A stretch of 21,492 nucleotides of DNA from CAKVLS01 sp045605365 (GCA_045605365.1 JAZUPV010000100.1:1-21492); one strand, 5' to 3'. Shown: positions 13,525-21,415, numbered from the stretch's first letter. The notes: a model not told the origin generated them from the letters alone. Translations and numbers: made by a program.

Positions 13525-14382
13525 TTAATATATATCTGCCAAATCTTGTGGTTCGTGGTAAGGCTCAAACTCAGTCTTGTTAGAATATCTTATAGCCGAG
13601 TTGATGCACATTTTTGATTTGTGTGCAGTTGACGACTGAACCATATCGCCAAGCATACTATCCATACATCTCATACTAACCCACTCATCACTGTCAGTCA
13701 AACTAACATTAGTACCGTTTGCAGCATAGTTAAGTATAAATTCTCTACGTGGGTCTTTTGAAGTGTGCTCTCCAAGGCTCTCCCACAATACGGTTGTTGG
13801 TTGTGACTGTCTAAAGTCTACGCCGTATTCTTTTATAGCTAATCTATCAATTTGAGTATGAACGTCTTCTTGTTGTCGTTTGTTTGCAAGTAGCTGACTG
13901 TGTATACTCTCACCAGATACGACATTTTGTTCTAAAATATCAAGGTTGTTTTGGATATTTTGTAGAGTTTGTGGGTCTAACTTATCAAAACCAGCCCTTG
14001 CGACAAAATCTCTCATATTTATCACTGCTACTAGGTCATAGATAGTCTCTTCAAACATAGCAAGGTTTGTCTGGTCAAAGGTAAACTTTTTTGCCGTCTC
14101 CCAATCTTTGCCATAATAACCTTTATCAAAAAGTTTTTTAAAATCTTTGGTTGGTTTGTATCCGTGACTTGCAATATATCTTAGAGCGTTATAAAACCTA
14201 GTGTTAGAACTAGATGTGCCTATATGCATAAAAAAATCATCATAAAATTCGCCATCTCTCAAGCCACCGTTGTTGGCTGCACTACGCAACATACGAGTAG
14301 TAACTGTAAAGGGCACGTGTTTTACAAATTGCTCATCTATTGGTTTTTCTGTTTCTTTTTCAAAAAATACTTTATTTGCCAT
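13525..14382 (-). CDS. Hypothetical protein, family unknown
   Basis: I do not recognise this 285-aa protein. It appears soluble, mixed charged and largely helical, without signal peptide, membrane helix or metal-binding cysteine pattern. Possible conserved-looking parts are RYIASHGYKPTKDFKKLFDK (about 68-87) and a helical middle rich in Asn and Gln (LQNIQNNLDILEQNV). It sits between the transglutaminase-like gene and spoIIGA, with its own promoter (14389-14417) and terminator, so it is not part of either cluster. The ATG at 14382 has no ribosome binding site and lies 6 nt after a TAAAAT box, which suggests a leaderless mRNA. Codon use resembles its neighbours. Confidence 0.8.
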   Translation of the reverse strand: MANKVFFEKETEKPIDEQFVKHVPFTVTTRMLRSAANNGGLRDGEFYDDFFMHIGTSSSNTRFYNALRYIASHGYKPTKDFKKLFDKGYYGKDWETAKKFTFDQTNLAMFEETIYDLVAVINMRDFVARAGFDKLDPQTLQNIQNNLDILEQNVVSGESIHSQLLANKRQQEDVHTQIDRLAIKEYGVDFRQSQPTTVLWESLGEHTSKDPRREFILNYAANGTNVSLTDSDEWVSMRCMDSMLGDMVQSSTAHKSKMCINSAIRYSNKTEFEPYHEPQDLADIY

Positions 14383-14388
14383 ATTTAT

Positions 14389-14417
14389 ATTTTATCACAA
14401 AAGTTTAATTATGTAAA
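14389..14417 (-). promoter_or_regulatory. SigA-type promoter giving a leaderless transcript
   Basis: On the - strand TTTACA (14412-14417), exactly 17 nt, then TAAAAT (14389-14394), which ends 6 nt before the ATG at 14382. Transcription should begin at or next to the start codon. Confidence 0.6.
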
Positions 14418-14471
14418 TAGCGTTGTGATTTTAAACAACATCTACACCAATTTGTTAAATTTTTAACCATA

Positions 14472-14576
14472 GGGGTTATCAATTATATTTAAATATGTTC
14501 TACTGTTTATAGAACTTCATTGACCTTATTTTTTTTAGGCACAGGCGAAAGTCCAGAATTGAAATTCTTTTTTTTT
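14472..14576 (+). ncRNA. Candidate small RNA ending in an orphan terminator
   Basis: Between two - strand genes, the + strand holds a stem (GGT-CAAT at 14474-14483 with ATTG-ACC at 14519-14525) enclosing a 6-bp hairpin (GTTCTA/TAGAAC, 14497-14515). A GAAA-loop mini-hairpin (GGCGAAAGTCC) follows, then AGAAT-TGAA-ATTCT with nine T residues (14555-14576). The T run is on the + strand side only, so it does not serve the flanking genes. Family and exact 5' end are unknown, the final stem is only 5 bp, and no clear promoter is seen. Confidence 0.28.
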
Positions 14577-14577
14577 G

Positions 14578-15156
14578 CTATTTTTTATATAGGTCTATGT
14601 TATAGTCTTTGCAACTATTAACAAAATCTAAGTACCCCATCATATCAAGACCTATAGGTGGCTCGTCGAAAAGTTTGATACATACGCTATACTTGTCTTT
14701 TGGCTTGATACAACTTGTTGCGTATTTTATCTGGTTGTTAGCCTGAAATTTTACTGCGTCTAACAAACTATCAAATTGATAAATACCCTTATTGCAACAA
14801 TCTGCGTGTTCAAAATAATAGTATTTGCCACCTTGTTGATACACAAGGTATGTATGACTAAAGCCAGAGTTGGGTATACCTTCTTGATAGGCGCTTATCC
14901 AAAATGTATACACCTTGTACCCATTGTCACAAAACCATTGTCTTTGTATCTCTACTTGGTCATAACAATGCCCTATACCACTTGATATAATACTTTCAAT
15001 ATCTTTTGTTTGCCAGTCGGTAAAGCAAACTTTTTGAAAGTCATCACTACTACTATCGTTATAGATATTGCCATCTTTGTCTATAACGCCATAATTAATA
15101 TTTTCGTCCAAAAACTGCATAAGCTGTTTTGGCGAGTTAACCTTGTCAAAAGTCAT
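14578..15156 (-). CDS. Transglutaminase-like cysteine protein
   Basis: This 192-aa soluble protein has the Cys-His-Asp arrangement of the transglutaminase-like superfamily: GIGHCYDQV with C64, SHTYLVY with H101, and YYFEHAD ending in D119, in the order and spacing of the core fold. Bacterial members include peptidases, amidases and isopeptide-forming enzymes; the substrate here cannot be read from sequence. No signal peptide or membrane helix is present, so it should act in the cytoplasm. The ATG at 15156 has AGGAG upstream. It has its own promoter (15177-15205) after the ftsZ terminator, so its place beside ftsZ does not make it part of the division operon. No clear - strand terminator follows its stop. 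Confidence 0.72.
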   Translation of the reverse strand: MTFDKVNSPKQLMQFLDENINYGVIDKDGNIYNDSSSDDFQKVCFTDWQTKDIESIISSGIGHCYDQVEIQRQWFCDNGYKVYTFWISAYQEGIPNSGFSHTYLVYQQGGKYYYFEHADCCNKGIYQFDSLLDAVKFQANNQIKYATSCIKPKDKYSVCIKLFDEPPIGLDMMGYLDFVNSCKDYNIDLYKK

Positions 15157-15176
15157 AAAATATTTCTCCTAGATGT

Positions 15177-15205
15177 ATTATAAAACATTTTCTGCTTTTA
15201 ACCAA
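15177..15205 (-). promoter_or_regulatory. SigA-type promoter of the transglutaminase-like gene
   Basis: On the - strand TTGGTT (15200-15205), 17 nt, then TATAAT (15177-15182), 20 nt before the ATG. Confidence 0.65.
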
Positions 15206-15216
15206 GTTGATAAGCG

Positions 15217-15251
15217 AAAAAATAGAGCACAACAATTGTTGTGCTCTTTTT
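15217..15251 (-). terminator. Terminator of ftsA-ftsZ
   Basis: A perfect 24-nt palindrome (AGAGCACAAC AATT GTTGTGCTCT, 15224-15247) followed on the - strand by ATTTTTT. It lies 32 nt after the ftsZ stop. Confidence 0.9.
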
Positions 15252-15278
15252 ATCAATATTTTTTTTACTAGTTAAAGA

Positions 15279-16481
15279 TTATCTTCTTGTAAGTCTACGT
15301 AAAAATGGTGGTACGTTAGAGTCATCAATTCTTACTCTAGAAGAAGCTGGTTGTTCTACTTCTTTAGGTTGTTCTGGCTCTGGTTGTGGTTGTGGCTCAG
15401 CTGGTTGTTGTTGATTTCTACCTTCTAATCTGTTTAGTAGACTTTCTCTATATTCGTCTTTGTCAAAGTTAGCATTGTTAGAACCAAATGCATTAAACTC
15501 TGGAGTTTTTGGAGCTTGGGCGTGTTTGCCACCAGTAAAGCCTGTTGCGATAACTGTAATTTCTACTTCTTCGCTAAGAGCTTCGTCTATACCAGCACCA
15601 AAGATAATGTTACAGTCTGGGTCAACAACTTCTCTAACAAGTTCTGCAGCTTCGTCAACTTCGTCGATAGGTAGGTCTAGACCACCTTTAACATTAAGAA
15701 GTATGCCTGTTGCACCTTCGATAGTAGTTTCAAGCAATGGACTTTGAACTGCTTGACGAACAGCTTCGATAGTTTTGTTTTCGCCTTTGGCACGGCCAAT
15801 ACCCATATGAGCAAGACCTTTATTTTTCATAATAGACTTAACGTCTGCAAAGTCTAGGTTGATAAGGCTTGGGTTAACGATAAGGTCTGATATACCTTGG
15901 ATACCTTGTCTTAATACGTCATCTGCACAACGGAAAGCTTCTACAATAGGAGTACCTTTTGGTACAATTCTAAGAAGTTTGTCATTAGGGATAACAACTA
16001 GAGTATCAACATATTTTTTAAGATTTTCGATACCTTTTTCTGCGTTCTCCATACGACGGCGACCTTCAAAGTTGAAAGGTTTTGTTACAACTGCGATAGT
16101 CAAGATGCCCATTTCTTTAGCGATTTGAGCTACGATAGGAGCAGCACCTGTACCAGTACCACCACCCATACCAGCAGTGATAAATGCAAGGTCACAACCT
16201 TTTAGCATTTCTGTAATAACAGCCTTGCTTTCTTCGGCAGCTTTTTGACCAACTTCTGGTTCTGCACCTGCACCAAGACCACGTGTTAATTTTTCACCAA
16301 TTTGGATACGGTGAGTTGCTTTGCTCATAAGCAATGCTTGTTTGTCTGTGTTGATTGCAACAAATTGTGCACTTGTGATATTAGCTGCAACCATACGGTT
16401 AACTGCGTTGTTACCGCCACCACCGATACCGATAACTTTGATGTTGGCTACTTGACTGATATTATTGTTTGAATTATACAT
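15279..16481 (-). CDS. ftsZ: FtsZ, division ring GTPase
   Basis: FtsZ polymerises into the Z ring that organises cell division and, during sporulation, the polar septum. The 400-aa protein has the glycine-rich start IGGGGNNAVNRM, the tubulin signature GGGTGTGAAP, and the C-terminal domain ending near ATGFTGG. A linker of about 55 residues rich in Gln, Pro and Glu follows, then the conserved tail VPPFLRRLTRR that binds FtsA and other partners. The ATG at 16481 has AGGAGG upstream. It follows ftsA after 9 nt in one operon. Confidence 0.98.
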   Translation of the reverse strand: MYNSNNNISQVANIKVIGIGGGGNNAVNRMVAANITSAQFVAINTDKQALLMSKATHRIQIGEKLTRGLGAGAEPEVGQKAAEESKAVITEMLKGCDLAFITAGMGGGTGTGAAPIVAQIAKEMGILTIAVVTKPFNFEGRRRMENAEKGIENLKKYVDTLVVIPNDKLLRIVPKGTPIVEAFRCADDVLRQGIQGISDLIVNPSLINLDFADVKSIMKNKGLAHMGIGRAKGENKTIEAVRQAVQSPLLETTIEGATGILLNVKGGLDLPIDEVDEAAELVREVVDPDCNIIFGAGIDEALSEEVEITVIATGFTGGKHAQAPKTPEFNAFGSNNANFDKDEYRESLLNRLEGRNQQQPAEPQPQPEPEQPKEVEQPASSRVRIDDSNVPPFLRRLTRR

Positions 16482-16490
16482 TTCTTCCTC

Positions 16491-17672
16491 CTAGTGATTT
16501 GATGAAAATATTGATTTTAATCTATTCCAAAAACTATTGCGGTTTTTGTTGATTTCTTCTTGTTTTAGTGCTGCGTCTAACAAACCTATGCTTGAAGAAT
16601 AATGTGGTTTGTTTAGTTGTGGCACTGGTGGTACTACCATCTCTACATTTTTGCCGGTTAGTTTGCTAAGTAGGTCTTTTGCACCTTTTAGGTAACATAA
16701 CCCACCACCTGTCAAACTAATAGGTATGTAGTCTGGATATTCATAAGCACATAGGCTTAGACATTTTAGTATACCTTTTGCGATTTCTTCTATACGACAT
16801 TCTACAATTTCGTTGGCTGTTTTTGCTTTGATAGGCATCACTGCACCATCTACAACAGCTTCGTAAATATCGCTTTCGGTAGGGTCTATACTTAAGACAA
16901 TCTTGCGTTTTAAAACTTCTGCTTGGTTGAAGTTAAGTTTTAAACATTCTGACAAGTCTGCAGTGATATGTCCACCACCCATAGAAAAACTCTTTAAGAA
17001 CAACAACCCGTCGCCCCTTATAAGGCTAACGCTTGTTGTGATATATCCTACATCTACCAAAATCGCATATCTATCACGAGTCTCTTGGTCAAATAGATAT
17101 AGACTTTCTGCAAGAACACTAGAAATATAATCTACTCTCTCTAGGTCTAGGTCTAACTTAAAACTATTGATCAAACTAACAAAACTATTTTCTGCCAAGA
17201 TAAATGACAAGCAGCCGGTTAGCTTTGAAGTAATAAGCCCTATAGGGTTGGTCTCTTTGCCATTGTCGTCCAAAACATAATAGATAGCTGATTGGTTGAT
17301 AACGGTGTGACCTTTGTATTGTTTAAAATCGTTTGCCCTGTCAAACAGCTCGTCAATATCTTCTTGAGTAACTGTTTTGCTACGAGCATAATTTTGAGTG
17401 ACACTTTTGCAAACACAGAAAGAAAACTCAGCAGGCACACCTACGTATAGTTTGCTTATTTTTGTCTTTGAATTAACTTCTGCATTGGTTAAAGCTAAAC
17501 CCATAGCAAGTTTTAATTGTTCTGGTTGTAAAAATTCTCCGTCCATAAAGCCAGCGTATTCGCTCTCGCCGACACCCTTGATACTAAAGGTATTGTTGAC
17601 ATCTCGAGAACCAATAATAACACTGATTTTTTCAGAACCAAAGTCTAATATTGCAACGTCTGATTTTGCCAT
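16491..17672 (-). CDS. ftsA: FtsA, actin-like membrane tether of FtsZ
   Basis: FtsA anchors FtsZ filaments to the membrane. The 393-aa protein begins with the actin-fold phosphate loop region (VAILDFGSEKISVIIG), has the second nucleotide motif ILVDVGYITTSVSLI, SFSMGGGHITADLS after it, and the adenosine motif ISLTGGG near residue 325. The C-terminus (FWNRLKSIFSSNH) is an amphipathic membrane-targeting helix, which identifies FtsA rather than a related MreB or PilM protein. The start has a GGCGGGG ribosome site. It is the first gene of ftsA-ftsZ, under a perfect consensus promoter, with a 9-bp inverted repeat in the leader. Confidence 0.93.
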   Translation of the reverse strand: MAKSDVAILDFGSEKISVIIGSRDVNNTFSIKGVGESEYAGFMDGEFLQPEQLKLAMGLALTNAEVNSKTKISKLYVGVPAEFSFCVCKSVTQNYARSKTVTQEDIDELFDRANDFKQYKGHTVINQSAIYYVLDDNGKETNPIGLITSKLTGCLSFILAENSFVSLINSFKLDLDLERVDYISSVLAESLYLFDQETRDRYAILVDVGYITTSVSLIRGDGLLFLKSFSMGGGHITADLSECLKLNFNQAEVLKRKIVLSIDPTESDIYEAVVDGAVMPIKAKTANEIVECRIEEIAKGILKCLSLCAYEYPDYIPISLTGGGLCYLKGAKDLLSKLTGKNVEMVVPPVPQLNKPHYSSSIGLLDAALKQEEINKNRNSFWNRLKSIFSSNH

Positions 17673-17713
17673 TTAGCCCCGCCTTTTGTTTGCTTTTTAT
17701 TAGTGATAGAGCC

Positions 17714-17747
17714 ATATTTTGAGTATAAAACCCCATCATCAAAATAT
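17714..17747 (-). promoter_or_regulatory. Inverted repeat in the ftsA leader
   Basis: ATATTTTGA (17714-17722) and TCAAAATAT (17739-17747) are perfect 9-nt inverted copies 16 nt apart, inside the predicted 5' leader of ftsA-ftsZ. It could be an RNA hairpin or a protein site just downstream of the promoter. No known riboswitch matches. Confidence 0.35.
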
Positions 17748-17756
17748 CATACTAAT

Positions 17757-17785
17757 ATTATAAATATAGCACAAAAAATTGTCAA
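17757..17785 (-). promoter_or_regulatory. Consensus SigA promoter of ftsA-ftsZ
   Basis: On the - strand TTGACA (17780-17785), 17 nt, then TATAAT (17757-17762), a perfect match at both boxes and in spacing. The leader would be about 78 nt. Confidence 0.85.
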
Positions 17786-17840
17786 ATTGTTTTAAGCATA
17801 TTTAATACTTTTTAAAAAAGCTTATTTTGGCACAAAAACA

Positions 17841-17871
17841 ACAAAAAACAAGGTTAAATTATAACCTTGTT
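17841..17871 (-). terminator. Terminator after divIB
   Basis: On the - strand AACAAGGTTA and TAACCTTGTT form a 10-bp stem followed by TTTTTG. It separates murA-divIB from ftsA-ftsZ. Confidence 0.88.
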
Positions 17872-17890
17872 AGTGTTTTTTATATTAATT

Positions 17891-18748
17891 TTAGCTTTCG
17901 CTCCAGCCAAATTCTAAATCGTCTCTTACAGTTATGATACCTGTTTGAGTTTTTGTTAGATGCTCAGCATCTGTCAAAAATGTATTATAGGCAACGAGTG
18001 CTTTATATATTTTGTCTTCTAGGTTTTGAGCTGGGTTTTCGATACTGATTTTTACCCCTGCAAGTGTAGAACCTGTACTATCTGTTTGGCGGGTTTGAAT
18101 ATCAAGCCATAGGCATTTTTCGATAGTGTTTTCTGTCATATAATTTAGGCTAATATCGACACTTTGTATAAGTTGTATAGCTTTTAGAGTGTCTAAGGTA
18201 GAAATAAACAAATTATCTTTTACTTGAGACAAAACTTTTTGGCTATCGGTAGAATTATAAAACTCTCCTATTGTCGCTTGGTCCAAATCAAGGTCTACAT
18301 ATATATAGTCATAAGGGTCAACTTGAGAGTTGTCTACTATGTTTAAAAGTTTTAACTCACCATCGAGTATGGCGCATTTGTTGTTGGCCAAATTTGTATA
18401 ATAAAACTCTTCTCTTTCGACTACTTTTACTACCAAAGTATCTGGGAATTTTGCGGTGATATCGATGACTTTTAAGTATGGGTTTTTGCTCTCTAGACGA
18501 GAATAGTATGGTTTTTTCTTTAACAAAAACATATTGCGACCAAACTTAAAGTTGCCACTTTTTATAATACCTTCGATACTGTCTTGGCTAAAATATTGCA
18601 ATGTATTGTTATCTTCTATCAAGACATCATTTTTGTCATAAAAGTTGATTTCTACTTTCTTTAAAGTAAACACCGTAGAAGACAACACAACCACTACAAC
18701 AAAAACAGCAATGATACTAAGTATGATGATTAACCTTTTTGTTTTCAT
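17891..18748 (-). CDS. ftsQ: DivIB/FtsQ, divisome membrane protein
   Basis: This protein links the Z ring to the septal peptidoglycan machinery from the outer side of the membrane. The 285-aa product has a short basic cytoplasmic start, one membrane helix at about 5-27, and a POTRA-like domain beginning at FTLKKVEINF (about 27-100, ending in DTLVVKVVEREEFYY). A beta domain containing DGELKLLNIV follows. Length and order fit DivIB of Firmicutes. The ATG at 18748 has GGGTGA upstream. It follows murA closely (about 13 nt) and is probably co-transcribed with it. Confidence 0.9.
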   Translation of the reverse strand: MKTKRLIIILSIIAVFVVVVVLSSTVFTLKKVEINFYDKNDVLIEDNNTLQYFSQDSIEGIIKSGNFKFGRNMFLLKKKPYYSRLESKNPYLKVIDITAKFPDTLVVKVVEREEFYYTNLANNKCAILDGELKLLNIVDNSQVDPYDYIYVDLDLDQATIGEFYNSTDSQKVLSQVKDNLFISTLDTLKAIQLIQSVDISLNYMTENTIEKCLWLDIQTRQTDSTGSTLAGVKISIENPAQNLEDKIYKALVAYNTFLTDAEHLTKTQTGIITVRDDLEFGWSES

Positions 18749-18761
18749 TAGTCACCCTTTT

Positions 18762-20015
18762 TTAAGTTATACGTTTTATATCAGCACCCAACTTAGCAAA
18801 ACTTTCTTCTAGTTTATAATAACCCCTGTCTATATGATAAACATCATTGACAGTAGTATAACCTTTAGCCACAAGACCAGCTATAGTTAACGCCGCTCCA
18901 CCCCTTAGGTCGTGGCTTGTTACTTCTGCTCCATAAAGATTAGATACACCTTTTACCACAGCGATTTTGCCTTTGACGACGACGTCTGCGCCCATTTTGA
19001 TTAATTCGGGCACGTGTTTAAAACGTGTTTCAAAAAGGTTTTCTGCTATGACACAAGTACCTTGACTTATGGTCTGCATAACTAAAGCTTGCGCTTGTAG
19101 GTCAGTTGGGAAACCAGGATAAGGCAAAGTTTCTATTGTTTCAAAACTTTTTGGTCTGGTTGTACTGACTAATCTTATTTTATCATTACCGATAGAAATA
19201 TTGCAACTAGAATTTTTAATTTTTGTAATTAACGAGTAAATATGTTGGTAGTTTACATTATTTATAGTTATATCTCCACCACAGGTGGCTCCGGCTATTA
19301 GGTATGTACCCGCAATAATGCGGTCTGGTATAGGGGTGTATTGTGTAGAATGCAGACTGTCTACCCCTACAATAGTTATCGTGCTAGTACCCGCACCATA
19401 TATTTTGCCGCCCATACTATTGATAAAGTTTTGCAAGTCTACTATCTCTGGTTCTTTGGCGGCGTTGTATATTTGGGTAACACCCTTGGCATATACAGCT
19501 GCCATCATTATATTTTCGGTAGCGCCAACACTTGGATAATCTAAGTGCACATCTGAGCCTATTATATTGTTTGCGTCACACTCTATAAAGCCGTGCCTTT
19601 CGGTTATTGTTATATTGAGTGCTCTTAGACCTTTTAAGTGTAGGTCTATTGGTCTTGTGCCTATATCACACCCACCAGGATATGAAACTTTTGCTCGGCC
19701 CAGTTTGCTAAGAATCGCCCCCATAAGAAATATCGAAGAACGTATTTCTCTAGCCAAATCTTGTGGTACTTCGTACTTGTTGGCGTTGGAGCAATCTATA
19801 TGTATTGTATCGTTATTTTTTGATATTTTGCATCCCAAGGTTGATAGTATTTGTAGCATTTTGTTAATATCACTAAAATTGGGACATTTATGCAAAACAA
19901 CCGTGTCTTTTGACAACATACAGGCGGCAAGTATAGCAAGATATGAGTTTTTTGCACAAGGCACGTCAATCTCACCGTTTAGCCTTTTGCCACCATTTAT
20001 CAAAAATTTATCCAT
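18762..20015 (-). CDS. murA: MurA, UDP-GlcNAc enolpyruvyl transferase
   Basis: MurA adds enolpyruvate from phosphoenolpyruvate to UDP-N-acetylglucosamine, the first committed step of peptidoglycan synthesis. The 417-aa protein keeps the Lys22-Asn23 pair, the flexible loop GGCDIGTRPIDLHLKG with the fosfomycin-target Cys116, and the closing region near DVYHIDRGY. The residues before Lys22 read VPCAKN, where most homologues have SGAKN. I chose the ATG at 20015 (MDKFLINGG) with AGGAGA upstream over an in-frame codon at 20033. Firmicutes often have two murA paralogues; which one this is cannot be told here. Its location at the head of the division cluster suggests the main enzyme. Confidence 0.95.
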   Translation of the reverse strand: MDKFLINGGKRLNGEIDVPCAKNSYLAILAACMLSKDTVVLHKCPNFSDINKMLQILSTLGCKISKNNDTIHIDCSNANKYEVPQDLAREIRSSIFLMGAILSKLGRAKVSYPGGCDIGTRPIDLHLKGLRALNITITERHGFIECDANNIIGSDVHLDYPSVGATENIMMAAVYAKGVTQIYNAAKEPEIVDLQNFINSMGGKIYGAGTSTITIVGVDSLHSTQYTPIPDRIIAGTYLIAGATCGGDITINNVNYQHIYSLITKIKNSSCNISIGNDKIRLVSTTRPKSFETIETLPYPGFPTDLQAQALVMQTISQGTCVIAENLFETRFKHVPELIKMGADVVVKGKIAVVKGVSNLYGAEVTSHDLRGGAALTIAGLVAKGYTTVNDVYHIDRGYYKLEESFAKLGADIKRIT

Positions 20016-20077
20016 AATTTCTCCTAAAAGCATAATACCCGTTTTTTAAGCGACAAAAAACACTCCTTGCACTTATG

Positions 20078-20127
20078 TAGGGTATATTACATTTTATTAA
20101 AATTATGCCAAATTTGTTACTACCCTA
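20078..20127. promoter_or_regulatory. Promoter of murA flanked by an inverted repeat
   Basis: On the - strand TTGGCA (20106-20111), 16 nt, then TAATAT (20084-20089). The promoter lies between TAGGGTA (20078-20084) and its inverted copy TACCCTA (20121-20127), whose centres are 43 bp apart, about four helical turns. The repeat could be a pair of operator half-sites. Confidence 0.4.
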
Positions 20128-20130
20128 AAA

Positions 20131-20161
20131 CAAAAAAATTGCAACCATTATGGTTACAATT
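20131..20161 (-). terminator. Terminator after the second NUDIX gene
   Basis: On the - strand AATTGTAACCA and TGGTTGCAATT pair over 11 positions (one G-T) with a TAA loop, followed by seven T. The stem includes the stop codon of the NUDIX gene. Confidence 0.88.
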
Positions 20162-20618
20162 TTATACCGTATTTGGTAAACTCTACCACAGTATCAAGCA
20201 TTGTTTGTTGGTCTATTTCTGCGATAGAGTCTTGTTGAGAAAACTCTCCCTTTACACCAAAGGTGTCATCTTTAGAATATTTAACAAACTTTGTATAGAC
20301 AACATTGATATTGTCATCTACAAAAAATTCTTTATTCTTATATGTCCATTTTGACTTAGTCATAAAAGAACCTAACATACGAACAAATTCTACGTCCATA
20401 CTCAATTCTTCGGCTATTTCTCGTTTGATTGCGGTAGCTATATCTTCACCCTTTTCTATACCACCACCAGCAAGGCAATATTCTTCTTGTTCTTTGCGTT
20501 TAATTTTTAAAACGACATATTTGTCGCCCTTTTCTACAACGGCATATACTTTTTGACGGGCTATGCCTTTTTTGTAACATTGATAGGCGTGTTTTGCCTT
20601 TTTTGTAAAATAATCCAC
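20154..20618 (-). CDS. NUDIX hydrolase-like protein
   Basis: The 154-aa product carries a Nudix box at residues 52-74: G52, E58, R66-E67 and E70-E71 are all present, so metal binding should be intact, but the usual glycine near the end is Ser73. The preceding AVVEKGDKYVVLKIKRK and LAGGG are the normal fold entry. The substrate is unknown. It starts with GTG at 20618, supported by AGGAT 7 nt upstream, and lies 12 nt after the HD-domain gene, so the two form one operon. It is not closely similar to the NUDIX protein at 1015-1497 outside the motif. Confidence 0.85.
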   Translation of the reverse strand: MDYFTKKAKHAYQCYKKGIARQKVYAVVEKGDKYVVLKIKRKEQEEYCLAGGGIEKGEDIATAIKREIAEELSMDVEFVRMLGSFMTKSKWTYKNKEFFVDDNINVVYTKFVKYSKDDTFGVKGEFSQQDSIAEIDQQTMLDTVVEFTKYGIKL

Positions 20619-20630
20619 AATATTTATCCT

Positions 20631-21323
20631 TTATTTTGTAAAAGTTTGTTTGTCATCTTGAGTCAACATAGATTGCATTTTATCAAGCATCTTTAGAGAG
20701 TTTGCTGTCATCTCTGGGTTTTGGGCTAGGTTGTCTGCACGACCAACCATAATAAGTTGACCTAATACTTCTCTACCGTCACCTACACTGCTACAATCGT
20801 CAACCAACTCATCAATAAGACCATAGGTCAAAGGTTTATGATATTTGTTGCCGTCTGGGTTCATTGTTATAAACATAAAAATATCGTGTTCGTGTACAAG
20901 GTGTTTTATCTTGGCTTGTTCTTGTTGGTCAAAGCCAAATTGCCCCAACACCCTATCGGCTACTTTTGTACTAGCTTTGTTATGATTAAAAAAGCTATCT
21001 ATCTCTCTACCATATAGTTTAGAGTAACGTCTTAGTTTGCACTCTGGTTTGCCAATATCGTGTAAAAACATTGTATATGCAAGTTGTCTTCTTGTTTTGT
21101 CATCAAGATCTTTTGTTTGGCTATTAATCATCTCTACAGAGTGTAAAATATGATCTAAACAACCATATATATGCCAAGGATTGTCTTGCTCCATATTTTT
21201 GCAATCTTCTACTTCTGGCAAAATACCAACAAGCCAGTTTTTGAAGTCTTGGTCAGCATATTGTGTATAAAAATCTTCTACTACATTGTCACTAAGTAAA
21301 ACTTTGTCCAAAGTCTCTAACAT
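20631..21323 (-). CDS. HD-domain phosphohydrolase
   Basis: This 230-aa protein has the metal-binding residues of an HD domain: His58 in CLDHILHSVEMI, the His88-Asp89 pair in MFLHDIGKPECK, His114 in FNHNKAS, and histidines at 141 and 144. The layout is like the HD part of bacterial tRNA nucleotidyltransferases, without the polymerase domain, so it is probably a stand-alone nucleotidase or phosphodiesterase. The substrate is unknown. The ATG at 21323 has GGGGAG upstream and an extended -10 promoter further up. It is followed by a NUDIX gene, another phosphate-ester enzyme, which suggests nucleotide clean-up but does not prove it. Confidence 0.85.
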   Translation of the reverse strand: MLETLDKVLLSDNVVEDFYTQYADQDFKNWLVGILPEVEDCKNMEQDNPWHIYGCLDHILHSVEMINSQTKDLDDKTRRQLAYTMFLHDIGKPECKLRRYSKLYGREIDSFFNHNKASTKVADRVLGQFGFDQQEQAKIKHLVHEHDIFMFITMNPDGNKYHKPLTYGLIDELVDDCSSVGDGREVLGQLIMVGRADNLAQNPEMTANSLKMLDKMQSMLTQDDKQTFTK

Positions 21324-21346
21324 ATCTTTATCTCCCCTATATGTTT

Positions 21347-21355
21347 ATTATATCA
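21347..21355 (-). promoter_or_regulatory. Extended -10 promoter of the HD-NUDIX operon
   Basis: TGATATAAT on the - strand (TGn plus perfect TATAAT), 24 nt before the ATG. No good -35 is seen, which the TG extension would compensate. Confidence 0.55.
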
Positions 21356-21385
21356 TAAATAATTCTAAAAGGCATTATTTTATAG

Positions 21386-21413
21386 CAAAAAAAGAGGTAT
21401 ACAACCTCTTTTT
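21386..21413 (-). terminator. Terminator of the partial upstream gene
   Basis: On the - strand AAAGAGGT and ACCTCTTT pair around a 5-nt loop and run into a T tract. Confidence 0.85.
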
Positions 21414-21415
21414 AA

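Noticed and set aside
17673..17890. Riboswitch in the ftsA upstream region
   Set aside because: Apart from one inverted repeat and a terminator of the preceding gene, no conserved riboswitch core could be recognised.
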